From contig LRSR01002815.1 of assembly GCA_001579985.1 (NCBI GenBank), positions 1 through 64,000 on the forward strand: a stretch of 64,000 nucleotides of DNA, in the 5' to 3' direction. Positions 47,601 to 59,059 of this stretch are shown here, in pieces. A program made the position numbers and the translations under genes. This stretch comes from Hypsibius dujardini (Eukaryota; Tardigrada; Eutardigrada; Parachela; Hypsibiidae). The notes under the pieces were generated by a model. The model was not told the DNA's origin. It did not search any database and saw nothing but the letters and a program-made list of their open reading frames with translations. Each line of letters starts with the position of its first letter. Position 1 is the stretch's first letter.

Positions 47601-50469
47601 ACTTTCGATTAATAGAAAAGTTACTCTGGAGTCCGAAATATTAAAAAAATTAAAATTGGAAACTTATGGAAATCAAAAATACCAAAAACGGCTCAAAAGA
47701 ATTAAAAGATTCCACTATGTTAGGCTCGTATACAATTTTTGTAGAAATCGAAAATCTTTGCAAGATGTATACGGGAAACCAACATAGAATACGGAAAAAA
47801 GTAGCGCGCGTAGCCAAAACATTATGTTGATGTTTATTTAAATCCTTATGTTGGCGGGCAAAATCTCTTTAAGGATCCGTATTCACAGATAACTTTGAGG
47901 CTTTGGACAACGAGGGAAAGGTGATCCGTAAAGGCGATACGGTGACGTTGTTGAAGGATGAAGGAGAGTTTCGACTGCGACAAATCGGCCGCGGTCGCTG
48001 GATCGACAAACTGAGAACTTTTCTCGGACGACCGATTGTCGTACAGTATTTCGATCGGGAGGGGGATATCGTTGCAGTGTTGGGCGAACTGGGCCAGTTG
48101 GAAAGCTTCAATCCTAAAGCAACCGTTAAGACAGACAAAGGTACACTACGCATAAATAACAAGGCTCGGAAAAACATTTCAGATCCTTTGTAAAACAAAC
48201 TTACACATATTTGAGCCCATTTAACAATGGGTTGTCTTACTATTACAGTCGTATGCCACGGAAACGCGGAGGTTGCGGTTGGCGGTGTCGTACGAATAGC
48301 CGTTTCCATGGCTGAATTTCAAGCTCTGCAGACGGCCGAATTTGGCGGTTGGAGCTCCTCCCTTCGTGGTCTTGCTAACCACCCGCTGACTGTGCAAAAA
48401 ATATCCTGCAAGTGGAAAATAACCACGCGGTCGCCTGCTTGCGTAATTCAAGTCCACCATGACTACGAGTACTTTTGGATAAATCCGTTAGCCGTCTCGG
48501 TATCCGACGGAAAGGCCAGTGGCACACCTGAGTTTTCCGGTATAGTCTGTGCTTAATCTGTTTGGTACAAACGGCTAAGCAAAATGCTGTTATAACCCTG
48601 AAACGACTGAGTTTTAACTCACCAGTTCAACCATTTCAAATTTAAATTCAGTTTTCATCAGTTTAAGCTTTAAAAATGTCCGAACTCAACTATATGTTCA
48701 GACCTGTTTTTGAATACCACTAAAGCAGCACTAGTTAAACATGCGAGAAACGACCCCTGTGTTTTAGATCTGAAGCTGATACCTTGCGGTGACCTGTCGT
48801 TCGAGGAGAAACTGGGAGAAGGCGCGTTTGGGGCTGTCTACCGCGGACGATGGGTCGCGACAGTGTGTGCCGTGAAACATATTGCTGTCAAAGAGATCAT
48901 CGCCGGTCCGGAGCGAGACAGGATTGTGCAAGAGGCAATCACTCACAGGTACTGTGTGCATTGGTAACTAAGGGCGGCGATTTTCGGGGGGGGGGTGAAG
49001 GTGGTCGAATTCAGAATTACTCCATTTTACGGGTTTTTTTCTTAAAAAGCCCTATTTTATATGATTTGGGATGAACTGTTTTACCGGGGTACTGAAGAAC
49101 TTTTTTAATGGAATAATTAATGGGAACCTTTCCCTTTATAGAAAGATCGGATATTTTTACTGGCGGTATCGAGGAAAAGAAAACGTTCGTGACCTCACAT
49201 CGTGAAATAGATTTCAAAAGTCGCGATAAATACGTTCCTATAATATACGGTATTAATCAGGAACCGTGAGGCCAAAACCGATGCTCAGGCACACAGAGTT
49301 ATTGACCGAGGGCCGGGAGCGTGTCGTTATCTCCGGCAGTTATAACCGGATTTATCCTTCCCATAGATCTTGCCCGTCAATATTTGTAAGCTGTTGTATT
49401 GTTACGAGCTCCCGTCATATTAATATTGGGTCAAATTTTTCAGAATAGCCGGTCAACTCAAACCTTAGCACCTTGGCTTTAGACTCTAAGCAATGGGTAG
49501 GGGAACCCCAGAAGCGGATTACTAATATCTCAATTTTTACCGCAGCTACATTAAATGTATAAATTTGTTCTGAAAAGGGATGAAAAACGATCCTAGTCAT
49601 TTGGATCTTGGAACTTTAAATACCGCAACCGTATATTTGATTATAGTCGACTCGTCCACCCCCACATTGTACAGTTCATAGGACTAGCCCTGGAACGGCT
49701 GAGCATGTACATTGTCCTGAAATGCATCACTGGATTTAACCTAGAGGAGATTGTCTTCCAACACAAAATGGTATTGTCAAGAATTATGCAGCCGATTCGG
49801 TTAATCATTTAAGTACATTTTACCTCTTGCGATTCGCTTCACGGATAGAGTCTCACCGAAGCGGAGAAGCATGAGATCGCTTTACAGGTCGCAGACGTGA
49901 TTCGATACCTGCATAATGATGCACGACCAAAAGTGATCCATCAGGATATTAAGCCCAGCAACGTTATGGTAACTTCCGCTCGTCATCATCATAATCATCT
50001 GAGAATGAGAAGAAAGGCCGTTTGACAATTTTACAGTTTATTGCAGGTGGAAAAGGCAACTAAGCAAGCTCTGGTCACGGATTTTGGCATCAGTCGCATG
50101 GCCAATCACTCCCCCACAAATGATGTGAACAACCTCACTCAACATTTTTCGGACAGCATAGCCGGGACCATTCTCTACATGGCCCCTGAGTTGCTGAATA
50201 CCAACTCCAACGGTCTTCACCGCACGCCCAATTTTCAGAGCGACATTTACGCCCTGGGGGCGACCCTCACTGAGCTCTATTCCTCACGGCGTATTTTTGG
50301 TGTGATAAAAGACATGCCGTCCTTACTGGCGAAAAAGATTCACGGCGAACCGGAGGCCATTCAGTATGTTACGCCCACCAAATATCAAGATCTCCTTCAC
50401 AGGAGCATGTCCCTCGAGCCGAGTCAGAGACCGACAGCTACAGAGTTAGTTCGAAGTCTTCTGGGCTGA
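41643..50469 (+). CDS. Ankyrin - Mib-type SH3_15 repeats - protein kinase fusion protein
   Basis: Ten exons join in phase: 41643-42293, 44829-45197, 45271-45516, 46431-47024, 47889-48140, 48249-48539, 48768-48948, 49647-49770, 49849-49968, 50047-50469 (about 1083 residues). A possible upstream exon, 41457-41512, also fits; the start codon is not identified. Exon 1 has ankyrin repeats (PIHLAIISGNYEAVRDLV, TALMAAVFEG, SALTFAVQTGQVDLVMTLL). The next five exons carry about six Mib REP/SH3_15-type modules (LQTDHGGWTDDMEEVMGRCG, LQTSQFGGWTNRTAKFVGKI, LQTAEFGGWSSSL, with INP-AV ends). The last four encode a kinase: LGEGAFGAVYRG, CAVKHIAVKE, HPHIVQFIG, VIHQDIKPSNVM (HRD is HQD but the Asp is kept), TDFGIS, MAPELL, SDIYALG. 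Catalytic residues are in place, so it is probably active. No RING was found, unlike Mind bomb. Two TIR elements sit in its introns. Confidence 0.85.
42345..43807. mobile_element. Long-TIR DNA element in intron 1 of the ankyrin-kinase gene
   Basis: Ends GGGCAGTAATGGAGATTTTC and its inverse. The arms, about 260 bp each, share ctgaaaccgcttatgtaatt, ggcacgggaagt and tacgtgtacgctcagcaaaa. The centre (about 42750-43380) is rich in tttatttaaat units. No transposase found. A diverged relative lies at 45584-46203. Confidence 0.85.
45584..46203. mobile_element. Second copy of the same TIR family in intron 3
   Basis: The left end ttgagcaagaccggagatgtc and the right end gggaaaatctctgttcttgccc are inverted relatives. 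Internal pairs ctgcggtttcagaaagaa / tttctgaaaccgcagatg match the arms of the 42345-43807 element. Shorter and without the tttatttaaat core. Edges approximate. Confidence 0.75.
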
Positions 50470-50862
50470 CTCAAGACCAACACGAACTTTACGAAATGTA
50501 CTACAGTCTGCACGGCTGTATTCTTTCCACTAATTGATTTTATATAGTGTAACCTAGTACGCGAATTCGTTCAGAGACTCACAAGGTATTGTCTGTGTTT
50601 TTAGCTGGGATATAATAGAGTTTAAAAAAATTTAACAATCTAAGTTAAGCGGTTCTATTTCCGGCCCGACGAGCCTGCAACGGACTCGAATAACGATTAC
50701 AGAAGTATAGTTCATTGTAGTCCATTGTTCTATTACCGTTAGCGTGCTACTGGCATTTGAGTTCTAACCGTTATGCTGCCTGGCTCGATGCTTGACTTGC
50801 CACCGCCACGTTCTCCCCACTTTTTCGTTGCAAGCTTTTAAGTATTTTGAACTACCTTTTTT
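50470..50862. other. 3' side of the kinase gene
   Basis: No further exon. Presumed 3' UTR and flank. Confidence 0.5.
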
Positions 50863-51015
50863 GCCGTCCTTACTGGTGAAAAAAATACGCGGTGAACCGA
50901 AGCCATTCAGCAAGTTACGCCCTCCCAATATCAAAACTTCCTTCGCAAGAGCATTTCTGCCGAGCCGAGTCAGAAACCGACAGCTGCGGAAGTGGTGCGG
51001 GATCTTATGGATCAA
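50863..51015 (+). pseudogene. Fragment copy of the kinase last exon
   Basis: About 150 bp copy the end of the kinase exon at 50310-50460: ccgtccttactgg, aaaatacgcggtgaaccg, gccattcag, ttacgccc, gagccgagtcaga, accgacagct. One base is missing at ccgaagccattcag (parent ccggaggccattcag), which shifts the frame. A short tandem duplication of a gene end. Confidence 0.85.
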
Positions 51016-51373
51016 AATAATACTGTGCGGTACATGCATATAAAGTGGAAGATCGGGGTTCGTTTCCTATTGTTTCTTATTCGTTTCTCGTCAAATTTTG
51101 CCATCATTCAACGAAATTTATCAAAGAAATTTGATGATTGAATTTGAACAAGTGCTCAGTCGAAGCTGTCAAGGCAAATCGTTTGGAAATTCAATCGCTT
51201 TTGAGGGGGTTGTCACGAAGCCAAAAGCTGTAAGCGATTGAAAATGCGAATAGACCAATTACAGCCCTTGTTTTTGACGGGCACGACTAAGCATTTCACT
51301 GGCTTGCTGACAGTATTTTGTGGCACCCTCCATTGACACCCTTTTTTACAGCAAAACTTGACGAGTTTATTAT

Positions 51374-51690
51374 GAGCGAGAGTGCGGTCTTCAACGTTTG
51401 CCATCAATCAACAAAATGCATCAAAAAGTTTTTATGAACGAGTTTGACTAAGTGATCAGTCGGAACTATCGATGAAAATCGATCCGTGAACTTCGGAAAT
51501 TCTCTGATCGCATTTGGCTGAGCGGTAAGGCAGCCGAGCTGTCAGCGATCGAGAAAATGCAACAAGGCAATTAGAACTCTCTCTTTTCGGCTCACGTGAC
51601 CCACGTAACTCGTCCACTTATACCGTTTTTTGATACCAATTTTTGACAGACTGTTTTTACACATTGTATTGGCAACCGCACTGTCGCTGT
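51374..51690 (+). repeat. Dispersed duplicate of 31124-31440
   Basis: The same roughly 317-bp unit in the same orientation. A partial third copy of its first part (gaacaagtgctcagtcgaag) lies at about 51110-51180. Confidence 0.8.
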
Positions 51691-51842
51691 TGCCTCTACT
51701 GTGTTGGGCTTTTGTTCAAGTATTCAAAACGCTTACGTACGGCTCGCGGGATATATTTCAATGTAATTTCAACCCCTGCAATTCTTCAGAATATGTATTG
51801 AAACTGAGGGACATGACGATGAAACCGAGCATTTCAATAAAT

Positions 51843-54737
51843 TTAAATTCGAATTTCGATATCGGCCTTGTTTTTGTTGTTCCCGTCCTCCGTCACCGTG
51901 ACTTGTAGCAGTCCAGAAACGTCGTACTTGAAAGTGATGGTGAAGGACACTTCACCGGCTTTGGCTTTACGGATATTGGTGAGGACCAGCGTGCCCCACA
52001 GCTTGTTCCTCCCAGCCACCGCGACATCCTCACCTTCATACACCTTGAACACGGCGGACGACTGATTCTCCACCGCCGTGCAGACCTTCTCATTGACTTG
52101 CGCCGGATAGGGTGTGTCCTTCCGCAGCAGCGCCAGCATAGACTTATCATGCAGCTCAATGCCCAACGTGTTCGGAATGACGTCCTGGATGTTAATCTCC
52201 ATTAACCCGTCAGCGTCTGTCTGCGAGTAAGCAAACACGGCCGCGCCCTTTGCGATGGCCTCGTCCATGTCGATGTCCCGGTAAATTTGTTCGCGACTGA
52301 AAAAGTTCATCAACATCTCCTGAATCTTCGGCATCTTAGAGCTCCCGCCGACCGGCACTACTTGATGGATATCCTTGGGTTGAAGGTTTGCCGTACGAAG
52401 GGCTTCCTTGATAGGAACCAGCACCTTCGGGTAGAGGTCGCTGCAGACCTCCTCAAACTGTTCCCGCGTGAGGACCGTGTTCAGCGGCTTCTTATTGTGC
52501 AATGAATGAATAGCAAAGCTGCTCCGCTGCACGCTTGACAGTGTTCGCTTGCCGCGTTCTGCTTCCCGACGGACGCGAGCGAGCGCTGAAATGTTTTGCG
52601 ACAATCCCCGTCCGTGTTCCCGTTCGAAATCCGCTACCAGTTTGTCCATTAGTCTTTGATCGAAGTCTTCTCCCCCAAACTGCATGTTACCTGATTATAC
52701 AAACAAAAAACTTAACCGTTTGGTATGCCAAGACGCCACTCTTTTGCCCATCTTTTGCCACTCCTAAATCGCATGATAAAAAGATTTCGGAACATTTTTT
52801 AACATATTTTGTCTGCCGAATTTAAACAATTTTCAAAAATTTCAGACTTAATAGCCATCAGGGAGAGATCTCCGAAGATTACTTTCTAGTGCTGTAATAC
52901 CAAATCCGCTAGCGGAGGATACATCACAGGCGATTCGGATACGTATGGTTAAGCGGAACTGGGCATTTTGGGTAGCTTTGATAAAGATGGTTGCAGTTAA
53001 CTTTTGCTGGGATGAAAAATGGGGAATGTTCACGAAAAATCATTTGCCGGCAAGTATTTAAATTGCATGTTCATTCAGTGCGCAACCTTATGTTAATTTG
53101 AACTTCAATTTGACGGGGCACGGTCTAAAAAGCTCTGTGAAGTTGTGAAGTGAAGTTTGTGAAGTTTAGGAATTTTAAAAAAATTGAATAAGTTTTATCC
53201 AGAAACCTCTTATTATATTATATGAATGCAAATTCTAAAACATGAATATAAAATATACTGTAAAAATCGCAGCATTATGGGCGTGCACTTGTAGTAAGTA
53301 CAACTTGGACGTACTTGTAGATAGCAGTTTAACATTTTCGAAACGTTCTTCTGGAACGTAGATTTATTTTTTACTAAAAAAATGTACCCCGCCATACAAA
53401 GCAAACAGGAATGGAAAAATATTTTTACTTGATCCTCAGCACTTTCTTATAGATTCGTATTAAATAATAATGATGTATACGTCAATGCTTTCTAGTAGAG
53501 TCAATGTTTTTTTCTGTGTTACTGTAGCTCCAATTATTTGAGTGAGAATATTCACGTGATGTATTAGTTCACATAATCAGAAAATATTTAAAATTGAGGA
53601 ACGCATTTTAAATTATCTTTTAACTCAGAAAAATGGAATAAATATTTGACATATTTAATTGTGAATATTGGAATACTGATTTTAATCAGTATTATTATAA
53701 GTAAAGTTAATGCTTTTGGATAAAACCTATTTCAAAATTCTTTTGATTTCACGAATTTCACAAGCTTCACATCAAACTTCACAAACTTCACATCACTACT
53801 TGACTTAACAAATTCACAGCGCTTTTTAGACCGTGCCGTTTTACGGGTTTGAAAAGAATCTGCATGGGTTGGAGTCTTCATAAAATCGATCTGGCTGGGG
53901 TTTAATCGAATCCTATAGCCGCGTTTAAAATCGAAGAAGCATCAAATAAAAATTCGGCGAGGTAGCTCTAATTTAATAGCGAAGCCGTCGGACTCGGCAA
54001 CCAACTCAAATTTTCAGAATGAACGCCGACCGACTGGTTGTTATTTAGCCGCTCTCACCTTGTGTGGTCAGAGTTCGGAATTCGTTCTCCCCCTTGGCCT
54101 GGAGGATCGTGACATCGAGGGTGCCACCGCCAAAGTCAAAGACCAAAATGGTATTTTTATTGCTGCCCTTTGCCCGGTTCTGGACACCATAGGCCACTGC
54201 CGCGGCAGTCGGCTCGTTGATAATTCCAATCACGTCAAGACCGGCTTTTTGGCCGGCCAACCTGGTGGCCTTTTTCTGGGCATCCGTGAAGCTGGCCGGC
54301 ACGGTGATGACCGCCTTCTTCACTGGGGTCCCGAGAAAGTCGTCGGCATTCTGCTTGAGGGATTTCAGAATTTCTGCACTAATGTCTTCGGGACGGAAGG
54401 TGATCACTTCTCCGTCATAGGCCAACTGGACGGCCGGAAACCCGCCCGCGTTCACGATATCAAAGGGCCAACGTTTTTGATTTCTTGCCACCTCCGGGTC
54501 TTCGAATCTTCGCCCTATAATGCGCTTGACGGCAAAGATGGTGTTCTTCGGATTGCTGGAGGCATTGTCTTTAGCTTCCGTTCCGGTAATGAAACCGGCA
54601 TTTTCATAGGCTACATAGCTGGGGATTGTGTTCGATCCAGCTCCATTGGGGATGACTTGCGGCTTCCCATTTTTGTAGACAGCGACGCAGCTGTACGTGG
54701 TGCCAAGATCAATTCCTATGACGAATTCATTGGCCAT
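51843..54737 (-). CDS. Hsp70 family member lacking the C-terminal lid
   Basis: Two exons, 54737-54059 and 52690-51843, phase 1 (CAAG|gtgaga ... ataatcag|GTAACATG), 508 residues. The NBD is orthodox: FVIGIDLGTTYSCVAV, FAVKRIIGRRFED (catalytic Lys kept), VITVPASFTDAQKKATR, GIINEPTAAAVAYG, LVFDFGGGTLDVTIL, MQFGGEDFDQRL and VVPVGGSSKMPKI. The beta substrate-binding domain is present (IPNTLGIEL, VYEGEDVAVAGRNKLWG, ITFKYDVSGLLQVTV). The protein stops at about the end of that domain: no alpha-helical lid, no EEVD or ER-retention tail. No signal peptide after MANEF, so probably cytosolic. A lidless Hsp70 exchanges substrate quickly; HSPA14 (Hsp70L1) has the same overall length. Two-thirds of the DNA between exons is a TIR element. 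Confidence 0.9.
53117..53837. mobile_element. TIR element inside the intron of the lidless Hsp70 gene
   Basis: Left end GGCACGGTCTAAAAAGCTC, right end the inverse of GGCACGGTCTAAAAAGCGC. Subterminal gaagtttgtgaagttt-type repeats recur in inverse (aacttcacaaacttcac). About 720 bp of a 1368-bp intron. No coding capacity. Target duplication not clear. Confidence 0.85.
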
Positions 54738-55245
54738 TTTCGAGGACTTTACTGAACCAGTTAAGGTAGGAAGCACGCCTCACAATACAGCGCACGAAAG
54801 AGTTAAAAAGATACACATATGACCAGCAAGTGGGGACCCATGCAACGTGTACCATGGCTTGCTGGAGCGAATCGACAAATAATCTTTCGGAGATTAGGTA
54901 TTGTTACTGTGGCAGGCTTAACAGCACTTTAGCCGTCCGCCTATCCAGACAAATGCTGAGTAAATGGAGTGGAACGAGAAGCCAGTGTTCTAAAATAAAG
55001 CTGCACATATAATTCCGAGCATGTATAGACAATAAATAAGAGACCCGTTCTAATCTCACATGATTAGCGATATCTTTTAGCAACTTAGCAAACAAGTGGA
55101 ACCCACGATCGTCGTTGCTCGCTTCTTCTGACGAAAGCCAGCACGATTTTGCACCGATTTTGCTCCGCTTGATTGCACAGCGAATCAATCGCGCCGTGAG
55201 TTCGAGCGGTTCGTTTAACGTTACCAATAAGCAAACATAAAAATC
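54738..55245. other. Head-to-head gap between lidless Hsp70 and Hsp70 pseudogene
   Basis: Promoter region of the minus-strand gene. No exon supported. Confidence 0.45.
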
Positions 55246-56646
55246 CCCGAGAATATCGTGCTGGGAATCGATCTAGAAACCACCAGCAGTTGCATCGCCG
55301 CATGTTACTTGGACGAAACAGTCTCGGTCATCCCGAATTCAGACGGGACCGGGACGATGTCCAGCTGTGTTTCGTCCGACGGGGAGCTACTTGTCGACTA
55401 CCCAACATTCCAGCAGGAGGGGCCTGAAAATTTCACGAATGAAACGCATTCTCGGCCGTGCCTTTGAGGACGCAATTGCACAGAGCAACAGCCAAATTGT
55501 GTCGTTTACCATGATCAGTGATCGGGACGGTCCTAAAGTGCCTGTGAGAGAAGTAGGCGGTGAGGTGGGTAGCTCCTTTTTCAGTCCCGCGGAGATTGCG
55601 ACTGTAATACTGGAGGAGCTGCTCTGGTGCGCAACCGAGTTTTTAGGGGGCCCTGTTACGAGGCCGTCATCGGTGTGCCGGCAAACTGAACATCACTGTG
55701 CCCCGACTTGTTGGGGGAAAAGTTTCTCACATTTGACTTTGGCGGTGGAACTCTAGAGGTCTCTTTGCTGGAATGCGACAGCGCAATGAGCTACAAGGTA
55801 CTGGCCTCCGCAGGTGACATGACATTGGGAGGGGGGGAGGGTCGAATTTCAACCAACGCTTGTTGGGATATTTTGTCGAAAGCTTTCAGCAAAAACATCA
55901 CATCGATCTTCGTGCGGAGGAACACACCATCGCTCTTGCGAACCTGCTGGAAGCATGCGAAAAAGTGAAACGAATTCTCAAAGAGGCGAAAAGCGTTCAG
56001 ACAAGACTCCTTGTACCCTCTGTCGCTCGTGGCATTCACTTTTCGGAATATCTCACGCGGGACCGATTTGACCAAATATGCTCGGACTTTTTAGCAAAAC
56101 TTCTGGAGCCAGTTGAGAGGTCACTGCAGGATGCGGGATTACAGAAGCAGAGTACAGAGTTTGTTCTGCTGGTCGGCGGCAGCAGCCGGCTTTGAAGGTC
56201 CCGCGGCTTCTAGGCGACTGTTTCTGCGCTACTATCAAACTCGATCCGCGGCCGGGAAAGACCATTGCAGTCGGTGCTGTTCTTTATGCACGTCATCTTA
56301 TCGATTCGAAATGCGGGTAGTTGATATTACAACGGCTAATTTGGGTATTCGGGTATCCGGAGGAAACATTTCACCAGTAATTTCCCGGAGAACTGCCGTA
56401 CCGATGAGCGAGAAAAAACGCTTCAAGGCATCTTTTGCGGGACAGGCAGCGGCCACTGTCAGCATCTATCAGGGCGAAAGCGAATGGGCCAAGGAGAACC
56501 AATTTCTCGCTGCACTCAAACTGGATGATATTACAATTGCGTCAGACACTGTCGCACAGATCGAGGTGCTGTTCCAGTTTGATGAGGTTGGTTTTTTAAA
56601 GGTTAAGGGCCGAGGCCCTGCTAAAAATATCAGATGCTGCCGTTGA
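55246..56646 (+). pseudogene. Hsp70 pseudogene related to the 61091-62614 gene
   Basis: Similarity runs in order: VLGIDLETTSSCIAAC, MKRILGRAFEDA, FLTFDFGGGTLEVSLLE, FVESFQQKHHIDLRAEE, NLLEACEKVKRIL, FVLLVGGSSRL and FEMRVVDITTANLGIRVSGG, and on to YQGESEWAKENQFLAALKLDD. All blocks match the gene at 61091-62614. The start codon position reads ATA. There are at least three frame changes (near 55440, 55850 and 56200) and a deletion of about 50 codons around 55690, where the EPTAA region should be. A host gene copy, clearly dead. Confidence 0.92.
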
Positions 56647-57048
56647 GCTGTTTGTGTGATGGTCATGAATATTGCAAAGCAATAATGCTTTAGAACTGTG
56701 CATGCATGATAAATCAAAACCCAACGTTTCAAAATGTCGTTCTTTATACATATTAAACTAAACACGTGGCAAAAACCTTCAATAAACCCAAGTTCAAGCC
56801 ATTTTTTTACCGGTGCCCAGCAAGACAAGGTTGTCTGAGTTTCAGCCATTTTGGCCTTCGCGTACCACTGTCATAGCGGTGGATTGACCTGTTGATTGAG
56901 CTAAAAATTTACTTTCATTGTTTTCCTGCTTGATTGGGGATTTCAGTTTGATATTTGGCCATCAACAAAGACCAGTAAAGCCCAAAAAAGTCCGCGAGAA
57001 CTTCACTTACGATGCGGGAATTTTCTAGCCGTAAAGGATTTTTCCCAA
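56647..57048. other. Intergenic, no gene seen
   Basis: No supported exon. Confidence 0.4.
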
Positions 57049-57327
57049 CTACATGATCTGCACATACTCTAAATCTCTCGAGAATCGAAACTTTTGGAGC
57101 TGATCAAGAACCAGCTCAAGCCCAGGAAGATCGAAGACGTCAACGAGATTGAGGGTCAGGCGCGAGAAATTTGAGATGTAATAGTGATACCGAAGCTCTT
57201 CAATGCACTCTACGATGGAATTCCGGCGCGTTTGTAGACGGTGGTCAATGACGATGGAGCACGTATTCATCACTGAAGCTTCGGTCATATAATTATCGCA
57301 ATTAATAATAACGTGATCTTTCCCTAA
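57049..57327 (-). other. Possible coding fragment of unknown identity
   Basis: The minus-strand frame from the transposon edge at 57327 to a stop at 57049 reads like protein (KDHVIINCDNYMTEASVMN, ECIEELRYHYYISNF, DLPGLELVLDQLQKF). I do not recognise it. It could be the 3' exon of a gene broken by the element at 57328, or chance. The frame continues into the element only by coincidence. Confidence 0.3.
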
Positions 57328-58205
57328 CGAATTTTTTATTGTCCGAAAAACATTTTCGAGTCCTTTTTCGGACTTCATTTGGGTCTTAATTTGTTCCACT
57401 TTTGGTGCTCTTAAATGGTTTTTATTTTGGCCAATGACAAATTTTTTCCACATGTGGAAAGGACCAAATTTGTGCCACTAGGACTAAATTGTACCATTTT
57501 CATTAAAATTCACAGAAAATGATTTGTGGCTGTTAGATCCTGAACTAAAAGGAAAAATTCTGGCAAAAATCTGACAAAATTTTGCCAGAAAATATACTCG
57601 TTAAAATTCCGAAATTTTTAGAATTTTGGGAAGTAGGAAAAATTTAATCCGACTTCCAGAATTAACCCCGACTGGCAAAAAATAGGATAATATACAGACC
57701 CTACTACACATATGGTGTACGAAAAAAAAAGTTCTGGTCAATGCTTTCATCTTTCTTTAGACTTCTGTCATACGATTTATGAAACTGTTAATTATGTTTG
57801 TTTGGAAACAATTCTGAAAATTGTTTTCAAAAATTTCGTTCAGATGGGCTCATCGTCGAATCGCGCAAACATACTAATTGCAGACGCCTGACAAACCAAG
57901 GTATAATAGCGCCTGAATATTGTTCTAGTCTTCCCGCAGCGGTGAAACTTGAAAGCATAAGTTTCGCAATTCTTCGCGAAAATGCTAGAACTATTTCAGA
58001 ACTCTTTTTGAATACATATTTGCACACATATCACAAGACTTATTTTGCCGAGAATTAAGCCAATCCGGCATTTTTTTCAGCCATATAGATAAAATATAGC
58101 CAGTCTATCTGTTTAATAAAGCCAGAATTTCAGCAAACTGGCTAGATACTTGGCTTAATTTACCCCTCTGCTACTAGGGAGAGCTAAACTTCCTTCTTGG
58201 TTAAC
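57328..58205. mobile_element. Partial copy of the composite CCCTA-family transposon
   Basis: From ccctaacgaattttttattg it aligns, inverted, with 17859 downwards. The nested element spans 57699-58179 (CCCTACTACACATATGG ... CTACTAGGG), with AGA on both flanks (57696-57698 and 58180-58182). The nested copy has a large internal deletion relative to 16376-17468. After about 58205 similarity ends, so the outer element is incomplete here. Confidence 0.85.
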
Positions 58206-58609
58206 CCGGTTAAAATTAGCAATTTTTTAAAATGACGAATTTTGCTTTCTCCTGTCGGCCTGACATTTAATCAGTAAATCCAGCATTTGGAAAAGCAGTG
58301 GCACGCGAAGGCCGAAATTGGCCCAAATTCAAACCACCATATTTTGCTGGGCGGCATTAAAAATTGGCTTTAACTTGGTTAGCTGAAGGCTTTTGACACA
58401 TGTGTGTGTAGATGCATTGTAAATATGGCTTTGATTATACACAACACTGACAACAGGAACGAACTAAAAAAGTCTTCATCTTCACTTCACTGAATAAGAC
58501 AAAAGTTTGCTTGAATAGCAATCCAAGCAGTTGATAAGTACCGTATGTCGTACTCGTAATTCGGCGTTCTCAATATTCTGCAGTTAAGCACTGGTAAGCG
58601 TAGTAAACA

Positions 58610-58805
58610 TTCTGTCTTCTGTCAGGAATATATTTTCCCATTTCAAGTCATCGAGAAGGATCGGAATACGCCGGATAGTACGATCGAAGTCGTGTAAATA
58701 TCGTAACCCATTCGCTACTTGTCGCAGGTGCCACAGGATGTCATCCTCATGTAGCTGCTCGCTCTTACATAACGAATGAAGGTCGCCGCCTAAATTAAAT
58801 GGTCA
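58610..58805 (-). pseudogene. Protein kinase fragment
   Basis: Minus-strand frame: GGDLHSLCKSEQLHEDDILW, then HLRQVANGLRYLHDFD and RRIPILLDDLKWENIFL. This is kinase subdomains VIa-VIb with the HRD motif replaced (LDDLK). It resembles the fragment at 30841-30960 (LLQVADGLEYLYGL, HGDLKGEDVFL). No other kinase exons nearby were certain. Either a pseudokinase exon or an eroded gene. Confidence 0.55.
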
Positions 58806-59059
58806 CTCACTTTAGATTGACGTAAATATTTTTTACCTTGAATGCTATGGCGTAGAAGCGTACACTTGGCACAACGATTTCAGTCGGCCCACCTCACTGA
58901 TGGAGCCCAATCCGTTGAAAGAAGTACAGGTAGATTGGATGTGTATAAAAGGTGTGAGATGTGAGTTGGGAGATGGTAATTGGGAGACGGGACAGTGGGA
59001 CATTTACTGCTGGAAAGTATGAATAGTGTGATGACGGGGCGTGTGAGTCAAGTTTTCAC

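Noticed and set aside
54060-54755. 231-codon plus-strand frame opposite the lidless Hsp70 exon 1
   Set aside because: The well-known antisense open frame of Hsp70 genes. No evidence of a separate protein.
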